DNA of 48,310 nucleotides. It comes from an uncultured Oxalobacteraceae bacterium. Lineage in GTDB: Bacteria > Pseudomonadota > Gammaproteobacteria > Burkholderiales > Burkholderiaceae. Of this stretch, positions 8,919 through 17,936 are shown one piece after another; within the stretch, counting starts at the first letter, position 1; each line of letters starts with the position of its first letter. Made by a program: the position numbers and the translations under genes. The notes under the pieces are model-generated. The model ran no database searches. It saw only the letters and a program-made list of their open reading frames with translations, and was not told where the DNA came from. Where the stretch lies: contig CAMLIL010000040.1 in NCBI GenBank assembly GCA_946480015.1, forward strand, positions 1 to 48,310, in the 5' to 3' direction.

Positions 8919-10165
8919 GCGAAGGCCACCTTGTTGCCGGAGCACTGGTACGACATGCGCAGGTACACCAGGTACAGCGCCGAATAGCCGATGGCATAGC
9001 GTGCCACGCTCTGCTCCAGGGTGCCGGGCACGAGGAAGACGCCCAGGGTCATGCCGAACAGCGCCACCTGCCAGACCAGGTCGATTTTCTGGCGGCCGGT
9101 GACGAAAAATACATAGCTGAGCGGACTGGCGACGAAATTCAAAAAATACAGCGGCGCCAGCAGTTGCGCCAGTTCGCCCGCGCGCCGCCATTGTTCGCCG
9201 AACACCCAGGCAAACAGGGTGGGCGAATACAGCAGCAGCAGCGCCGAGGGGCCGGCGCCGAGCAGCAGCAGGGCCTTGAAGGTGTACAGATACGCCTCGC
9301 GGCAATTGCCATGGGTCCGGAAATCGAGCACGGACTGGCGTTTGAACACTTCCAGCACCGACGACGCCAGCAGTGCCACGGGAGCCGAGAGTACGCGCTG
9401 GGTGAGTGCGAACAGCCCCGCGGCCAGCGCACCGTGGCGGGCGCCGATGGCAAACAGCGGTAATTGCCCGACCAGCGCGTTGAGCAGGTTGGAGGGCAGG
9501 GAAAAGCGCCAGAAAGCGGCGTGCCGGCGCAGGTAGTGGCGCGCGTCGTCGCTGGTCAGGGTAGCGATGCGCGGCGACGGCGGCGCCAGCAGCCAGGTGG
9601 CCGCGATCAGCCCGACGGCCAGGCCGGCCAGTTGCCCCAGCATCAGGGCAGCGCTGCCGGCGCCCAAGGCCAGCAGGGCGAGCTGGATGGCGGCGATGCT
9701 GCCGGCTCCCCAGATCTTGGCGGTGGCGGCCTTGCCGAACGCGCCCTTGGAGGTGGCGAAGGCCAGCGTGGCTTGCATGCAGGCGGTCAGCCAGATGGCC
9801 GGCGCCAGCGCGGCGATGCCGAGCCAGGGAATGCGTGCCGCCGTTTGCACGCCGAGCACGTGCGCCAGCGCCGCGCAGGCGCCGGCGACCAATGCAATGA
9901 TGGCGGCGGCGTTGGCGATTACCCCGTAGCCGATACGTTGGTGAGCGAGATTGTGGTCGAGAATCAAGGCGGCCTCCAGCCGCAGGGTGGCCGCGATGGC
10001 GACCACGGCAACCGTCCCGAGCCACACGCTGAAGACCCCCATTTCTGCCGGTGAGCACAGGCGCGTGATCAGCGGTGCCGCCAGCAAAGGCAGCACCTGC
10101 GCGCCGAGCGCGCCGCCGAGTACGGTGGCGACATGTTGCCAGTAGGCGGGCAGTGAGCGTTTCAT
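8915..10165 (-). CDS. Wzx-type polysaccharide flippase
   Basis: The 416-residue protein has about twelve to fourteen hydrophobic helices and looks like a MATE/MOP-type lipid-linked oligosaccharide flippase. The N-terminal block (VLGGALGAQVLPLLAAPLI, then SPAEMGVFSVWLG) is typical of Wzx proteins. It would move the finished undecaprenyl-linked repeat unit from the cytoplasmic to the periplasmic leaflet for the polymerase encoded next. Coupling to that gene through an ATGA overlap supports a joint function. The start follows the WbpE-like gene by 21 bases. Wzx proteins diverge strongly, so the family call rests on topology and the N-terminus. Confidence 0.9.
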   Translation of the reverse strand: MKRSLPAYWQHVATVLGGALGAQVLPLLAAPLITRLCSPAEMGVFSVWLGTVAVVAIAATLRLEAALILDHNLAHQRIGYGVIANAAAIIALVAGACAALAHVLGVQTAARIPWLGIAALAPAIWLTACMQATLAFATSKGAFGKAATAKIWGAGSIAAIQLALLALGAGSAALMLGQLAGLAVGLIAATWLLAPPSPRIATLTSDDARHYLRRHAAFWRFSLPSNLLNALVGQLPLFAIGARHGALAAGLFALTQRVLSAPVALLASSVLEVFKRQSVLDFRTHGNCREAYLYTFKALLLLGAGPSALLLLYSPTLFAWVFGEQWRRAGELAQLLAPLYFLNFVASPLSYVFFVTGRQKIDLVWQVALFGMTLGVFLVPGTLEQSVARYAIGYSALYLVYLRMSYQCSGNKVAFA

Positions 10166-10186
10166 GGCGGCGGCAACGGTGGCTGG

Positions 10187-11314
10187 CTATGCATGGGCCG
10201 CCGGGATGGGCGGGCGGGCATGGTCTGAAGCGGCCGCCGCCAGCACGGCACCGGCCACTGCCTGGACTTCCTCGTCGCGCAGGTAGGGGCCCATCGGCAG
10301 GCTGAGCACCTTGGCGGCCATGCTGCGGGCCACCGGTGCGCTGGCCCCGTTGCACCAGCGCGCATAGGCCGGCTGCAGGTGAATTGGCAGGGGATAATGG
10401 ACGGCGCTGGGAATGCCAGCTTCCTGCAGCGCAGCCTGGACCCGATCGCGCTGCTCGACGACGACCGTATATTGGGCCAGTGCGCTGCTGCGGTCGCGCA
10501 GGCGCGCCACCAGGCCGAGCTTGCCTGAAAGCTGCGCATCGTACGCCGCCGCCACCCGCGCCCGCTGGCTCAGTTCCCAGTCGAAGCGTTCGAGCTTGGC
10601 CAGCACGATCGCGCACTGGAGCGTGTCCATGCGGCCGCCCACGCCGACGCGCGTGTGCACATAGCGGCGCGACTGGCCGTGGACGCGGATCTCGCGCATG
10701 GCGGTGGCCAGCGCGTCGTCGCTGGTGAACAGGGCGCCGCCGTCGCCGTAGCAGCCCAGCGGCTTGCTGGGAAAGAAACTGGTGCAGCCGATGGTGCTGA
10801 GGTTGCAGCTGCGCTTGCCTTGATAGACGGCGCCGAAGCTTTGCGCGGCGTCTTCGATGACCGGCAATCCATGCCGCGTGGCGATCGCGTTGATGGCTTC
10901 CATGTCGGCCGGCTGGCCGTACAGCGACACCGGCAGGATGGCGCGCGTGCGGCTGCTGATCTTTTCCTCGATCAGCGTGGGATCGATGTTGCAGGTGGCC
11001 GGGTCGATGTCGGCAAACACCGGGGTGGCGCCGAGCAGGACGATGACTTCGGCGGTGGCGATGAACGAGAACGGCGTGGTGATGACTTCATCGCCGCGGC
11101 CCACGCCCAGCGCCATCAGGGCAATGAGCAGCGCCTCGGTGCCGGAGGACACGGTAATGCAATGGCGCGCGCCGGTATAGCTGGCCAGCTGGGTTTCCAG
11201 TTCGGCCACCTCGGGCCCCATGATGTATTGGCCGTGATCGAGCACGGCCTGGATGCGCGCATCGATGCGCGCGCGCTGCGCGTGGTACTGGCTTTTCAGG
11301 TCGATGAATTCCAT
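10187..11314 (-). CDS. wbpE: UDP-3-keto-GlcNAcA aminotransferase, WbpE-like
   Basis: This is a DegT/DnrJ-family PLP aminotransferase of 375 residues. The N-terminus (MEFIDLKSQYHAQRARID) is typical of the WbpE branch. The PLP lysine is K184 in FFPSKPLGCYGDGG. D155 lies in PVIEDAAQSFGA. In Pseudomonas, WbpE aminates the C3 keto group that WbpB makes, using glutamate as donor, and WbpD then acetylates it. WbpA-, WbpB- and WbpD-like genes lie directly upstream in the same operon, which makes the assignment strong. GAGG lies five bases before the ATG. The gap to the WbpD-like gene is 7 bases. The name is by homology and context, not experiment. Confidence 0.9.
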   Translation of the reverse strand: MEFIDLKSQYHAQRARIDARIQAVLDHGQYIMGPEVAELETQLASYTGARHCITVSSGTEALLIALMALGVGRGDEVITTPFSFIATAEVIVLLGATPVFADIDPATCNIDPTLIEEKISSRTRAILPVSLYGQPADMEAINAIATRHGLPVIEDAAQSFGAVYQGKRSCNLSTIGCTSFFPSKPLGCYGDGGALFTSDDALATAMREIRVHGQSRRYVHTRVGVGGRMDTLQCAIVLAKLERFDWELSQRARVAAAYDAQLSGKLGLVARLRDRSSALAQYTVVVEQRDRVQAALQEAGIPSAVHYPLPIHLQPAYARWCNGASAPVARSMAAKVLSLPMGPYLRDEEVQAVAGAVLAAAASDHARPPIPAAHA

Positions 11315-11321
11315 GGTGCCC

Positions 11322-11963
11322 TCAAAAGGATGCGGACGGGGTGGGAGCGCCGGCGGCGGCAGGGTCGAACATCGTGCACACGCCGTTGGCCAGGATGTAG
11401 AGTTCGCCGGTGTGCGGGCATTCGGCCTGGGCCGGGCCGCCCAGCGGCAGGGGCAGGCGTTCGCCGAAGCGGCTGATCCAGCCGGTCTGGCGGGCCGGCA
11501 CGCCGGCCATCAGCGCGAATGCCGGCACGTCGCGGGTGACCACGGCGCCGGCGGCGATGAAGGCATGCTGGCCGATGGTCACCCCGCAGACGATGGTGGC
11601 GTTGGCGCCGATGGTGGCGCCGCGCCGCACCAGCGTGCGCCGGTACTGGTGCTTGCGCACCAGCGCGGCGCGCGGGTTGAAGACGTTGGTAAAGACCATG
11701 CTGGGACCGCAGAACACTTCGTCTTCGATGGTGACGGCGTCGTAGACCGAGACATTGTTTTGAATCTTGACACCGTTGCCGATCTGGACGTCGTTGCCGA
11801 TAAAGACGTTCTGGCCCAGCGAGCACGCCTTGCCGACCGTGGCGCCGGCACAGACGTGGGCGAAATGCCAGACCTGCGTGCCCTGGCCGAGACGTGCGCC
11901 AGCATCGACGATGGCGCTGGGATGGATCGATGGGGCGCCTGGCGCGAGCGGTTCACAGGACAT
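11322..11963 (-). CDS. wbpD: UDP-3-amino-GlcNAcA N-acetyltransferase, WbpD-like
   Basis: The protein (213 residues) is a left-handed beta-helix acetyltransferase with many hexapeptide repeats, for example [17 protein letters not shown] and [19 protein letters not shown]. The stretch [14 protein letters not shown] is typical of WbpD/WlbB enzymes, which acetylate the 3-amino group of UDP-2-acetamido-3-amino-2,3-dideoxyglucuronic acid. It is slightly longer than Pseudomonas WbpD because of a C-terminal tail rich in Pro, Ala and Ser. It starts 3 bases after the oxidoreductase stop, with GGAG overlapping the end of that gene. Trimer formation with acetyl-CoA bound between subunits is the family rule. 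Confidence 0.92.
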   Translation of the reverse strand: MSCEPLAPGAPSIHPSAIVDAGARLGQGTQVWHFAHVCAGATVGKACSLGQNVFIGNDVQIGNGVKIQNNVSVYDAVTIEDEVFCGPSMVFTNVFNPRAALVRKHQYRRTLVRRGATIGANATIVCGVTIGQHAFIAAGAVVTRDVPAFALMAGVPARQTGWISRFGERLPLPLGGPAQAECPHTGELYILANGVCTMFDPAAAGAPTPSASF

Positions 11964-11966
11964 GGC

Positions 11967-13025
11967 TTAATACTCCAGCGGAAGGGCAACCCGGCGGCCG
12001 TCGCGCGCCGACATATAGGCTGCGATGAGCACTTCGAGCGACTTCAGGCCCTCGCGGCCGTCGGTTTCGGGTTCGGCTTCGCCGCGCAGCACCTTGATCA
12101 CGTTGTCGTAGTAGTGCAGGTGGCCGAAGCCGTACACCGATTCGGTCTGGTAGCTGGCGTCGCGCACCTTGAGGTCGTCCTCGTGGGGGGTGGCGAATTC
12201 CCATTGCTCGATGTGATTGACCGCCACGCCGCCAATGCGCACCGTGCCGCTCTCGCCGAGGATGGTGATGCTGCCTTCGAGGTTGCGCGGATAGGTCAGC
12301 ATGGTGACATTGACGGAGCCGAGCGCGCCATTGCGCCAGCGCAGGCTGATGACACCGGTGTCCTCGACCTCGATGTCGCGCGCTAGGGTGGCGGTATAGG
12401 CTTGCAGGCTTTCCACCGGGCCGATGATCCAGTCGAGCAGATCGACGTAATGGCTGGCCTGGTTCATGAAGGCGCCGCCATCGAATTCCCAGGTGCCGCG
12501 CCAGCGCGCGCTGTTGTAGTAGGCGTCGGGGCGGGTCCAGAAGACGTTCAGGTTGACCATGTAGATGCGGCCGAAGCGCTTGTGTTCGACCGCGCGCTTG
12601 AGCAGCTGCAAAGTGGCGTTACGGCGGTTCTGCTTGACCACGAACATGCGCACCCCGGCCGCGTCGCAGGCGGCGACCATGCGCTTGCCGTCTTCCCAGC
12701 GGGTTGCCATCGGCTTTTCGGTGATGACGTGGCGCCCCGCCGCGGCGATGGCGACGGCGTGTTCGGGATGCAGGCCGGACGGCGTGGCGACGATGACGGC
12801 ATCGGCATTGCTGCGTTCGAGCATGGCGGACAGGCAGTGGAAGGGGCGCGCTCCGGTCTGGCTGGCAGCCTGGCCGGCTGCGGCCGGGTCGATGTCGCAC
12901 ACGTCGACCAGCTCGCAGCGGTCGGCATGCGCGGCGATGGCCTTGATGTGATTGGCCGCGATGCGGCCGCACCCGACCAGGGCGAAGCGAATACGGCGGT
13001 CATGAATGACAGGATAGATACGCAT
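11967..13025 (-). CDS. wbpB: Gfo/Idh/MocA oxidoreductase, WbpB-like
   Basis: The 352-residue protein has an N-terminal Rossmann fold (RFALVGCGRIAANHIKAI) and the EKPMAT block typical of Gfo/Idh/MocA dehydrogenases. The C-terminal substrate domain includes FDGGAFMNQASHYVDLLDWI with the conserved His. WbpB-type enzymes oxidise C3 of UDP-GlcNAc-uronic acid and pass the product to WbpE. The gene lies exactly between the WbpA- and WbpD-like genes, which favours that function over other sugar dehydrogenases. AAGGAG sits five bases before the ATG. It is somewhat longer than Pseudomonas WbpB (about 316 residues). Confidence 0.88.
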   Translation of the reverse strand: MRIYPVIHDRRIRFALVGCGRIAANHIKAIAAHADRCELVDVCDIDPAAAGQAASQTGARPFHCLSAMLERSNADAVIVATPSGLHPEHAVAIAAAGRHVITEKPMATRWEDGKRMVAACDAAGVRMFVVKQNRRNATLQLLKRAVEHKRFGRIYMVNLNVFWTRPDAYYNSARWRGTWEFDGGAFMNQASHYVDLLDWIIGPVESLQAYTATLARDIEVEDTGVISLRWRNGALGSVNVTMLTYPRNLEGSITILGESGTVRIGGVAVNHIEQWEFATPHEDDLKVRDASYQTESVYGFGHLHYYDNVIKVLRGEAEPETDGREGLKSLEVLIAAYMSARDGRRVALPLEY

Positions 13026-13040
13026 GGAGGCTCCTTGTGC

Positions 13041-14369
13041 TTATGCCTTGACGACATTGGGCAGGCGTTCCAGGAATACCCCGCGGGTGTCGACGATCAG
13101 GCGGGCGTGCTGCTGGATCAGCGGATAGTCGAAGGCGGCGTGGCTGGTGGCCAGCAGCACCACGTCGTAGGCGGCGATGCTGTCGGCCGACAGTTCCACG
13201 CTGGCCAGGTCGAAATGGTGCTCGCGCATGGGGGGGAAGACCGGTACGTGCGGATCGGAATATTCGACGATGGCGCCCTTGGCGCGCAGGATTTCCATCA
13301 GCTCGACCGAGGGCGATTCGCGCATGTCCTCGACATCGTTCTTGTAGGCGATCCCGAGCACGAGCACGCGGCTGCCCTTGACCGAGCGCGCGCGCTCGTT
13401 GAGGGCATCGGTCAGCTTGCCGATGACCCAATGCGGCATGTCGCTATTGATTTCGCCGGCCAGTTCGATAAAGCGGGTATGCAGGCCGAACTGGCGCGCT
13501 TTCCAGGTGAGGTAAAAGGGATCGATCGGGATGCAGTGGCCGCCCAGGCCAGGCCCTGGATAGTAGGGCGTGAAGCCGAACGGCTTGGTGGCGGCTGCGC
13601 GAATGACTTCGTGGATGTCGATCTGCATGCGGTCGGCAATGACCTTCATCTCGTTGACCAGGCCGATGTTGACGGCGCGGTGGATGTTTTCCAGCAGCTT
13701 GGTCAACTCCGCCGCGCGCGTGGAACCGACCGGCACGACCTGGTCGATGGCCGCGCGGTACAGGGCAATGCCGGCCTGCAGGCAGGCCGGCGTGTCGCCG
13801 CCGCATACTTTGGGAATGGTGCGGGTGTCGAAGTGGCGGTTGCCGGGATCTTCGCGTTCCGGGGAGAACACCAGGAAGACGTCGTGGCCGACGGTCAGTC
13901 CGCGCGACTGCAGGCGCGGGCGCAGTTCTTCGTCCGTGGTGCCAGGATAGGTGGTGCTTTCCAGCGAGACGATCTGGCCGGGGCGCAGCGACGGCAGCAG
14001 CGCGTCGGCGGTGGCCAGCACGAAGCTCAGGTCCGGCTCGCGGTAGGCGTTGAGCGGGGTCGGCACGCAGATGATCAGGGCATCGGCGTCGGCTGCGCGG
14101 GTAAAGTCGCAGGTGGCCTCGAAACCGTGCGTGCGCGCCGCCGCAATGGCGCTGGCGGGAATGTGTTCGATATAGCTGGCCCCACTGTTGAGCCGATCCA
14201 CTTTGTGCGCGTCAATATCGATTCCCAATACCCGGAATCCGGCTTCGGCATAGCGCAGGCTGAGCGGCAGGCCGACATAGCCGAGTCCGATAATGCCAAT
14301 GACGGCCTGGCGTGTGTCGAGCCGGGCAATCAGGCGCGCTAAATGACTGCTGGAATGGAGGTCACGCAT
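13041..14369 (-). CDS. wbpA: UDP-N-acetyl-D-glucosamine 6-dehydrogenase, WbpA-like
   Basis: The enzyme (442 residues) belongs to the UDP-glucose/GDP-mannose dehydrogenase family. The NAD-binding motif [14 protein letters not shown] is near residue 30. The catalytic Cys lies in [13 protein letters not shown]. The C-terminal domain contains [20 protein letters not shown], as usual. It would oxidise C6 of UDP-GlcNAc to the uronic acid, the first step for the WbpB, WbpE and WbpD products. I chose the ATG at 14369 because GGAG precedes it at good spacing; an in-frame TTG at 14408 has no such support. It is 15 bases upstream of the WbpB-like gene. Confidence 0.93.
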   Translation of the reverse strand: MRDLHSSSHLARLIARLDTRQAVIGIIGLGYVGLPLSLRYAEAGFRVLGIDIDAHKVDRLNSGASYIEHIPASAIAAARTHGFEATCDFTRAADADALIICVPTPLNAYREPDLSFVLATADALLPSLRPGQIVSLESTTYPGTTDEELRPRLQSRGLTVGHDVFLVFSPEREDPGNRHFDTRTIPKVCGGDTPACLQAGIALYRAAIDQVVPVGSTRAAELTKLLENIHRAVNIGLVNEMKVIADRMQIDIHEVIRAAATKPFGFTPYYPGPGLGGHCIPIDPFYLTWKARQFGLHTRFIELAGEINSDMPHWVIGKLTDALNERARSVKGSRVLVLGIAYKNDVEDMRESPSVELMEILRAKGAIVEYSDPHVPVFPPMREHHFDLASVELSADSIAAYDVVLLATSHAAFDYPLIQQHARLIVDTRGVFLERLPNVVKA

Positions 14370-14411
14370 GTTTATCTCCGCATTCAATGAAAGTCGGTGT
14401 GAATTCAAGAA

Positions 14412-16370
14412 CTAGATTCGATAGGGAATATTCTTTTTAAGCGGTACCGGGCGCGGTTTGATCGGCAAGCTGGCCGGCGGTGGCATTTGGTATTGCGGGG
14501 TATATTCACTGACGATGGCTTTCACCATGGATTCGATCATGCCGCGGTCGTTGGTATCGCAGGCCGTCATCAGGAAAGTAATATAGGTATCCAGGATTCC
14601 GGGATGCAGGGCATTTTCTTTCATGCGCATAATGCGCGGATGGGCGCTTGGATACACTTTTCCGTCGGTGAGCAATTCTTCGTTGAGTTTTTCGCCGGGA
14701 AATAGTCCGACGAATTTGATTTCAATATCGCCATCGGGATGTTGCGGCGTTTTTTCGGTCAGGCCGGACATGACGATCATGGTGCGGGCCAGATCGACGA
14801 TGCGGATCGGTTCACCCATGTCGAGCACGAAGACTTCGCCGCCTTTGGCCATGGCGCCGGCCTGGATGACCAGCTGAGCCGCTTCGGGAATGAGCATGAA
14901 ATAGCGCGCCACGTCGGGGTGGGTGATGGTGAGCGGGCCGCCATGGGCGATCTGGCGCTGAAACAGGGGAATCACCGATCCGGAGGAGCCCAGCACATTG
15001 CCGAAGCGCACCATGCAAAAGGTGGTGCTGGTGGATGTGGCGGCGGCGGCCTGGAAAATGAGCTCGGCGATGCGCTTGCTTGCACCCATGATGTTGGTCG
15101 GGCGCACCGCCTTGTCGCTGGAAATGAGCACGCAGGTCTGCACCGAGAAGCGGGCGGCCGCGGCGGCGATGACCTGGGAGCCCAGCACGTTGTTGCGCAA
15201 TCCCTCGACAATATTGCTCTCGACCAAAGGGACGTGCTTGTAGGCGGCCGCATGGTAGATCGTGTCAATTTGCTGGTCCTGCAGGATGCGTTCGACCAGC
15301 GGCACGCTGCATACCGAGCCCAGGTGGGCGATGATGGGCAGGCCGGGAAAGCGGTTGCAGAGTTCCTGCTTGATGGTGTACAGGCCGAATTCGGAATGGT
15401 CCAGCAGGTGAAGCTGGGCCGGTTCCTGGGTGACGATCTGGCGGCACAGTTCGCTGCCGATCGAGCCGCCGGCGCCGGTGACCAGCACCGTCTTGCCCCG
15501 GACGCAGCGGGCAAACAGCTCGTGGCGCGGAGGCACGGGAGCGCGCCCGAGCAGGTCTTCTACCTTCAGCTCGCGGATGGTGGGTGCGGCGCTTTTTTCG
15601 TCCACCATCGCCAGCAGCCGGCCCAGGATGCGGGTGGGAACGCCGGCTTGCGCCAGGCGCTGCATGATGTCGCGCAGGCGCTGCGGCGACACGCGCGGGA
15701 TGGCGATGATGACTGAACGGATGCACAGGGCGTTGACCATTTCGACCAGGCGGTCGGTGTGGAACACGCGCAAGCCGGCAATGGTTCTGTCATTGTGCGC
15801 GTGCTTGTCGTCGAAGAAACATACGGGACGATATTCGTTGCTTGCCCGCATGGTGAACGCCAGCTGGGCGCCCGGTTCGCCCGCGCCATAGATGGCCACC
15901 GCCTGGTCGCCGGCGCTGCGCTCGGCGGCATGCTTGCGTAACAGATTGCGCATGGCCAGGCGCGATGTCACCACGTAGGAAAACACCACGAACCAGTAGA
16001 TTGCCAGCGCGCTGCGGGGGAAGCCGGCATCGTTCAGGGCCAGCAGCACCAGGTACAGGCTCAGCACGGCTACCCCCAGCGCCAGGCCGGTGCCGATCAG
16101 CATGCGCTGGTCGATGAAGCGGATGACCGCGCGGTACAGGTCGGACATCGATAGCGCGGCGATGGTCACGAGGGCAGCGACCGCATAGGACAGGGCGCCG
16201 ACGCTGGCGGCCAGCCGCAGGTCGCCGACCCGCAGCAGCATGGCCATCAGGAAGCACAAGGGCAGGGCGACCAGGTCGACAGCCACCATCAGGGTAATTT
16301 TGACCGTGCGGTTCATGGAAACCAGTTCGGAACATAACTGGCCGAGGATCTTGATTGAAAGTGTCCGCAT
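14412..16370 (-). CDS. Membrane-bound nucleotide-sugar 4,6-dehydratase, WbpM/PglF/CapD family
   Basis: The protein has 652 residues with the usual family layout: four N-terminal membrane helices, a CoA-binding-like Rossmann domain, and a C-terminal short-chain dehydrogenase domain. The last has VLVTGAGGSIGSELCRQI near residue 295. The catalytic block near 425-435 reads TNIMGASKR, with Met where most SDR enzymes have Tyr; this S-M-K set is the WbpM signature. It would convert UDP-GlcNAc to the UDP-4-keto-6-deoxy sugar. The ATG at 16370 matches the family N-terminus (RTLSIKILGQL); a TTG at 16454 would add 28 atypical residues. It is the first gene of the leftward operon. Confidence 0.92.
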   Translation of the reverse strand: MRTLSIKILGQLCSELVSMNRTVKITLMVAVDLVALPLCFLMAMLLRVGDLRLAASVGALSYAVAALVTIAALSMSDLYRAVIRFIDQRMLIGTGLALGVAVLSLYLVLLALNDAGFPRSALAIYWFVVFSYVVTSRLAMRNLLRKHAAERSAGDQAVAIYGAGEPGAQLAFTMRASNEYRPVCFFDDKHAHNDRTIAGLRVFHTDRLVEMVNALCIRSVIIAIPRVSPQRLRDIMQRLAQAGVPTRILGRLLAMVDEKSAAPTIRELKVEDLLGRAPVPPRHELFARCVRGKTVLVTGAGGSIGSELCRQIVTQEPAQLHLLDHSEFGLYTIKQELCNRFPGLPIIAHLGSVCSVPLVERILQDQQIDTIYHAAAYKHVPLVESNIVEGLRNNVLGSQVIAAAAARFSVQTCVLISSDKAVRPTNIMGASKRIAELIFQAAAATSTSTTFCMVRFGNVLGSSGSVIPLFQRQIAHGGPLTITHPDVARYFMLIPEAAQLVIQAGAMAKGGEVFVLDMGEPIRIVDLARTMIVMSGLTEKTPQHPDGDIEIKFVGLFPGEKLNEELLTDGKVYPSAHPRIMRMKENALHPGILDTYITFLMTACDTNDRGMIESMVKAIVSEYTPQYQMPPPASLPIKPRPVPLKKNIPYRI

Positions 16371-16757
16371 GGCAGAATCACCGCTGATGATTAACAGGAT
16401 ATGCGCGTATGACGATAAACGCCCGTCGAATTTTAATAATATGTATTGATGCAAATTTTTCCCAAGGGATTGTTTGTCCTTTGGAGATTTGATTATGTGG
16501 CCGACGTTTATGCCCGGGTTTGAGAATCCTCAATGGCTGACTTTCCGTGTTATTGGCGTAATTAATTGGCGGGAATAAATAGGGCGGGTCGGTCATCCTC
16601 TTATATTGCTGGCGAAAAGTTTATCGGACGAATTATTTGAATATGGGAAAATACGTTTAAACCAGGCTTGTCCGCAATATGGGGCGGGCTTGATATGGAT
16701 GAATACCGCCGCGCTCGCGCTTCCTACGCTTAGAACAAGCGCACGCTGGAGGCCGCC
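16371..16757. promoter_or_regulatory. AT-rich intergenic leader between polysaccharide locus and lysozyme gene
   Basis: About 387 bases without a recognisable gene separate two divergent genes. The stretch from about 16385 to 16680 is visibly much richer in A and T than the rest of the window, with runs such as TTTTAATAATATG and TTATTTGAATATG. It probably holds the promoter of the leftward polysaccharide operon and that of the rightward lysozyme gene. AT-rich leaders of this kind are common targets of H-NS/MvaT-type silencers. That role is inference from composition only. Confidence 0.6.
16436..16465 (-). promoter_or_regulatory. Candidate sigma-70 promoter for polysaccharide operon
   Basis: On the minus strand TTGGGA (16460-16465) lies 18 bases upstream of TATTAT (16436-16441). 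These match the -35 and -10 consensus at four and five of six positions. The spacing is acceptable and the site would leave an untranslated leader of roughly 60 bases before the ATG at 16370. In such an AT-rich region chance matches are frequent, so this is only a candidate. Confidence 0.3.
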
Positions 16758-17414
16758 ATGTCAGTTTCTCTATCGATTGAGCAATTGCTTGAATTGGCGC
16801 CGAATTGTTTGCCGACCTACCGCGCCGCCTTCAACGGCCAGCATCCCCAGGTGCTGGCACATTTCGGCATCAACACCACGCCACGCCGGCTGGCGCACTT
16901 CGTCGCGCAGGTCATGCATGAAACCGGCGCGCTGACCTGCCTCGAGGAAGATCTCGATTACAGCGCGGCGCGGCTGGTGGCGGTGTGGCCGGCGCGTTTT
17001 CGGCCACGCGGCCCGCTGGTGCCGGCGGAGTATGCGCACAACCCGCGCAAGCTGGCCAACGCGGTCTACGGCGGCCGGCTAGGCAACTTGGACCCTGACG
17101 ATGGCTACAGTTTTCGTGGCCGCGGACTGATGCAGCTGACTGGAAAGGACAGCTATGCACGCGCGGCCACAACTTTATTCGCCTGCGCGCCGCAGGCGCC
17201 GGCGCAATTGCCCGACTTCGTGCGCGATCCCGGCGCGGTGCTGACGCCTGCGTGGTGCCCGCCCGCGGCGGCGGCGCACTGGCACGTGCGTGGCTGTAAT
17301 CTGGCGGCCGATTGCGACGATGTCGACGCGGTCGCACACCGCATCAACGGCGGCGCGGTCGGCATGCGCGAACGGCATGCCTGGTATGCCCGCACGCGCG
17401 CGTTGTGGCAATAA
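16758..17414 (+). CDS. GH19-type lysozyme/chitinase-like hydrolase
   Basis: The 218-residue protein matches single-domain GH19 endolysins, which cut the glycan strands of peptidoglycan. HFVAQVMHETG carries the likely catalytic Glu (E55). GYSFRGRGLMQLTGKDSY is the strongest family signature, and RINGG near the C-terminus is also typical. No signal peptide or membrane helix is seen, so export would need a holin, a secretion system or lysis. GGAGG six bases before the ATG fixes the start. No phage genes surround it, so it is either a domesticated endolysin or a cell-wall enzyme. Use as a T6SS cargo is possible, but nothing in the sequence shows it. Confidence 0.88.
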   Translation: MSVSLSIEQLLELAPNCLPTYRAAFNGQHPQVLAHFGINTTPRRLAHFVAQVMHETGALTCLEEDLDYSAARLVAVWPARFRPRGPLVPAEYAHNPRKLANAVYGGRLGNLDPDDGYSFRGRGLMQLTGKDSYARAATTLFACAPQAPAQLPDFVRDPGAVLTPAWCPPAAAAHWHVRGCNLAADCDDVDAVAHRINGGAVGMRERHAWYARTRALWQ

Positions 17415-17630
17415 GCCACGCGCCTCCCCGCGACGACTCAGGCCGCACGCCCTGTCGCCACAGGCTTTTCGCAGTGTGCGTTCAGTGTGCGGCAACGTAC
17501 GGTCGACTCAATCGTGCGCACCTAAGATGAAGTCGTGTGAGTGAGACGCATCGCGGCGCAGCCGGCGATGTCCTTGTTTCCTCAGCAGGTTAGCCGGTCG
17601 CCTCGAGGATCGGCACCAGAATTCATCAGG

Positions 17631-17654
17631 GCTGCCGCAGCGTACCGCGGCAGC
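17631..17654 (+). other. Perfect hairpin in leader of small gene
   Basis: GCTGCCGC and GCGGCAGC form an 8-base perfect inverted repeat around an 8-base loop. It lies about 30 bases upstream of the ATG at 17684 and 17 bases before the GGAGG ribosome site. There is no T run after it, so it is not a normal terminator. It may be a leader structure or an operator. Confidence 0.5.
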
Positions 17655-17683
17655 ATCGAAGCGATTCGGAAACGGAGGTTGTG

Positions 17684-17848
17684 ATGACTACCTTGACCCA
17701 TCCATCCAAGCACCTGGTACGCGAATATCTCGAACGGCGCACGCGCGCTTCCAGGCCGCCGCCATCGCCGGAGGAGATCCGGCGCGAGCTGGGATGGGGC
17801 CTCCTGACCGGGGAAGTGAAATGGCCGGGAACAACCCGGCCATCCTGA
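17684..17848 (+). CDS. Small basic protein of unknown function (54 residues)
   Basis: A 54-residue frame begins MTTLTHPSKHLVREYLERR and is rich in Arg, with a short Pro run in the middle. GGAGG lies seven bases before the ATG, which is good support for translation. No signal peptide or membrane helix is present. The N-terminal part could form one amphipathic helix. I do not recognise a family. The last codons run through a perfect hairpin. Another small gene with a good ribosome site follows 88 bases later, so the two may belong together. Confidence 0.6.
   Translation: MTTLTHPSKHLVREYLERRTRASRPPPSPEEIRRELGWGLLTGEVKWPGTTRPS
17821..17843 (+). other. Perfect GC-rich hairpin at 3' end of small gene
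   Basis: ATGGCCGGG and CCCGGCCAT form a 9-base perfect stem around AACAA. The stem overlaps the last coding codons of the 54-residue gene and ends just before its stop codon. No T run follows, so intrinsic termination is unlikely to be efficient. It may limit readthrough, protect the message, or bind a protein. Confidence 0.6.
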
Positions 17849-17936
17849 AGTCCTACAAGCGCCTTGGACTTACTCCTATGTTGTAGCCGCACTTGGCAAC
17901 GCATACTGGACTTACTGAACAACAAGGGGAGCAACC

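Noticed and set aside
7638..10616. Single very long minus-strand frame suggesting a fused flippase-polymerase protein
   Set aside because: The part upstream of 8918 is out of frame with the flippase and lacks membrane-protein character. The true polymerase starts at 8918 with an ATGA overlap.
12402..14342. Plus-strand open frame opposite wbpB and wbpA
   Set aside because: Both genes on the minus strand have intact catalytic motifs; the plus frame has none.
16758..17414. Lysozyme gene as sign of a prophage
   Set aside because: No holin, capsid, tail, integrase or attachment site around it.
17821..17843. Hairpin as a Rho-independent terminator
   Set aside because: No T run follows and the stem lies within coding sequence.
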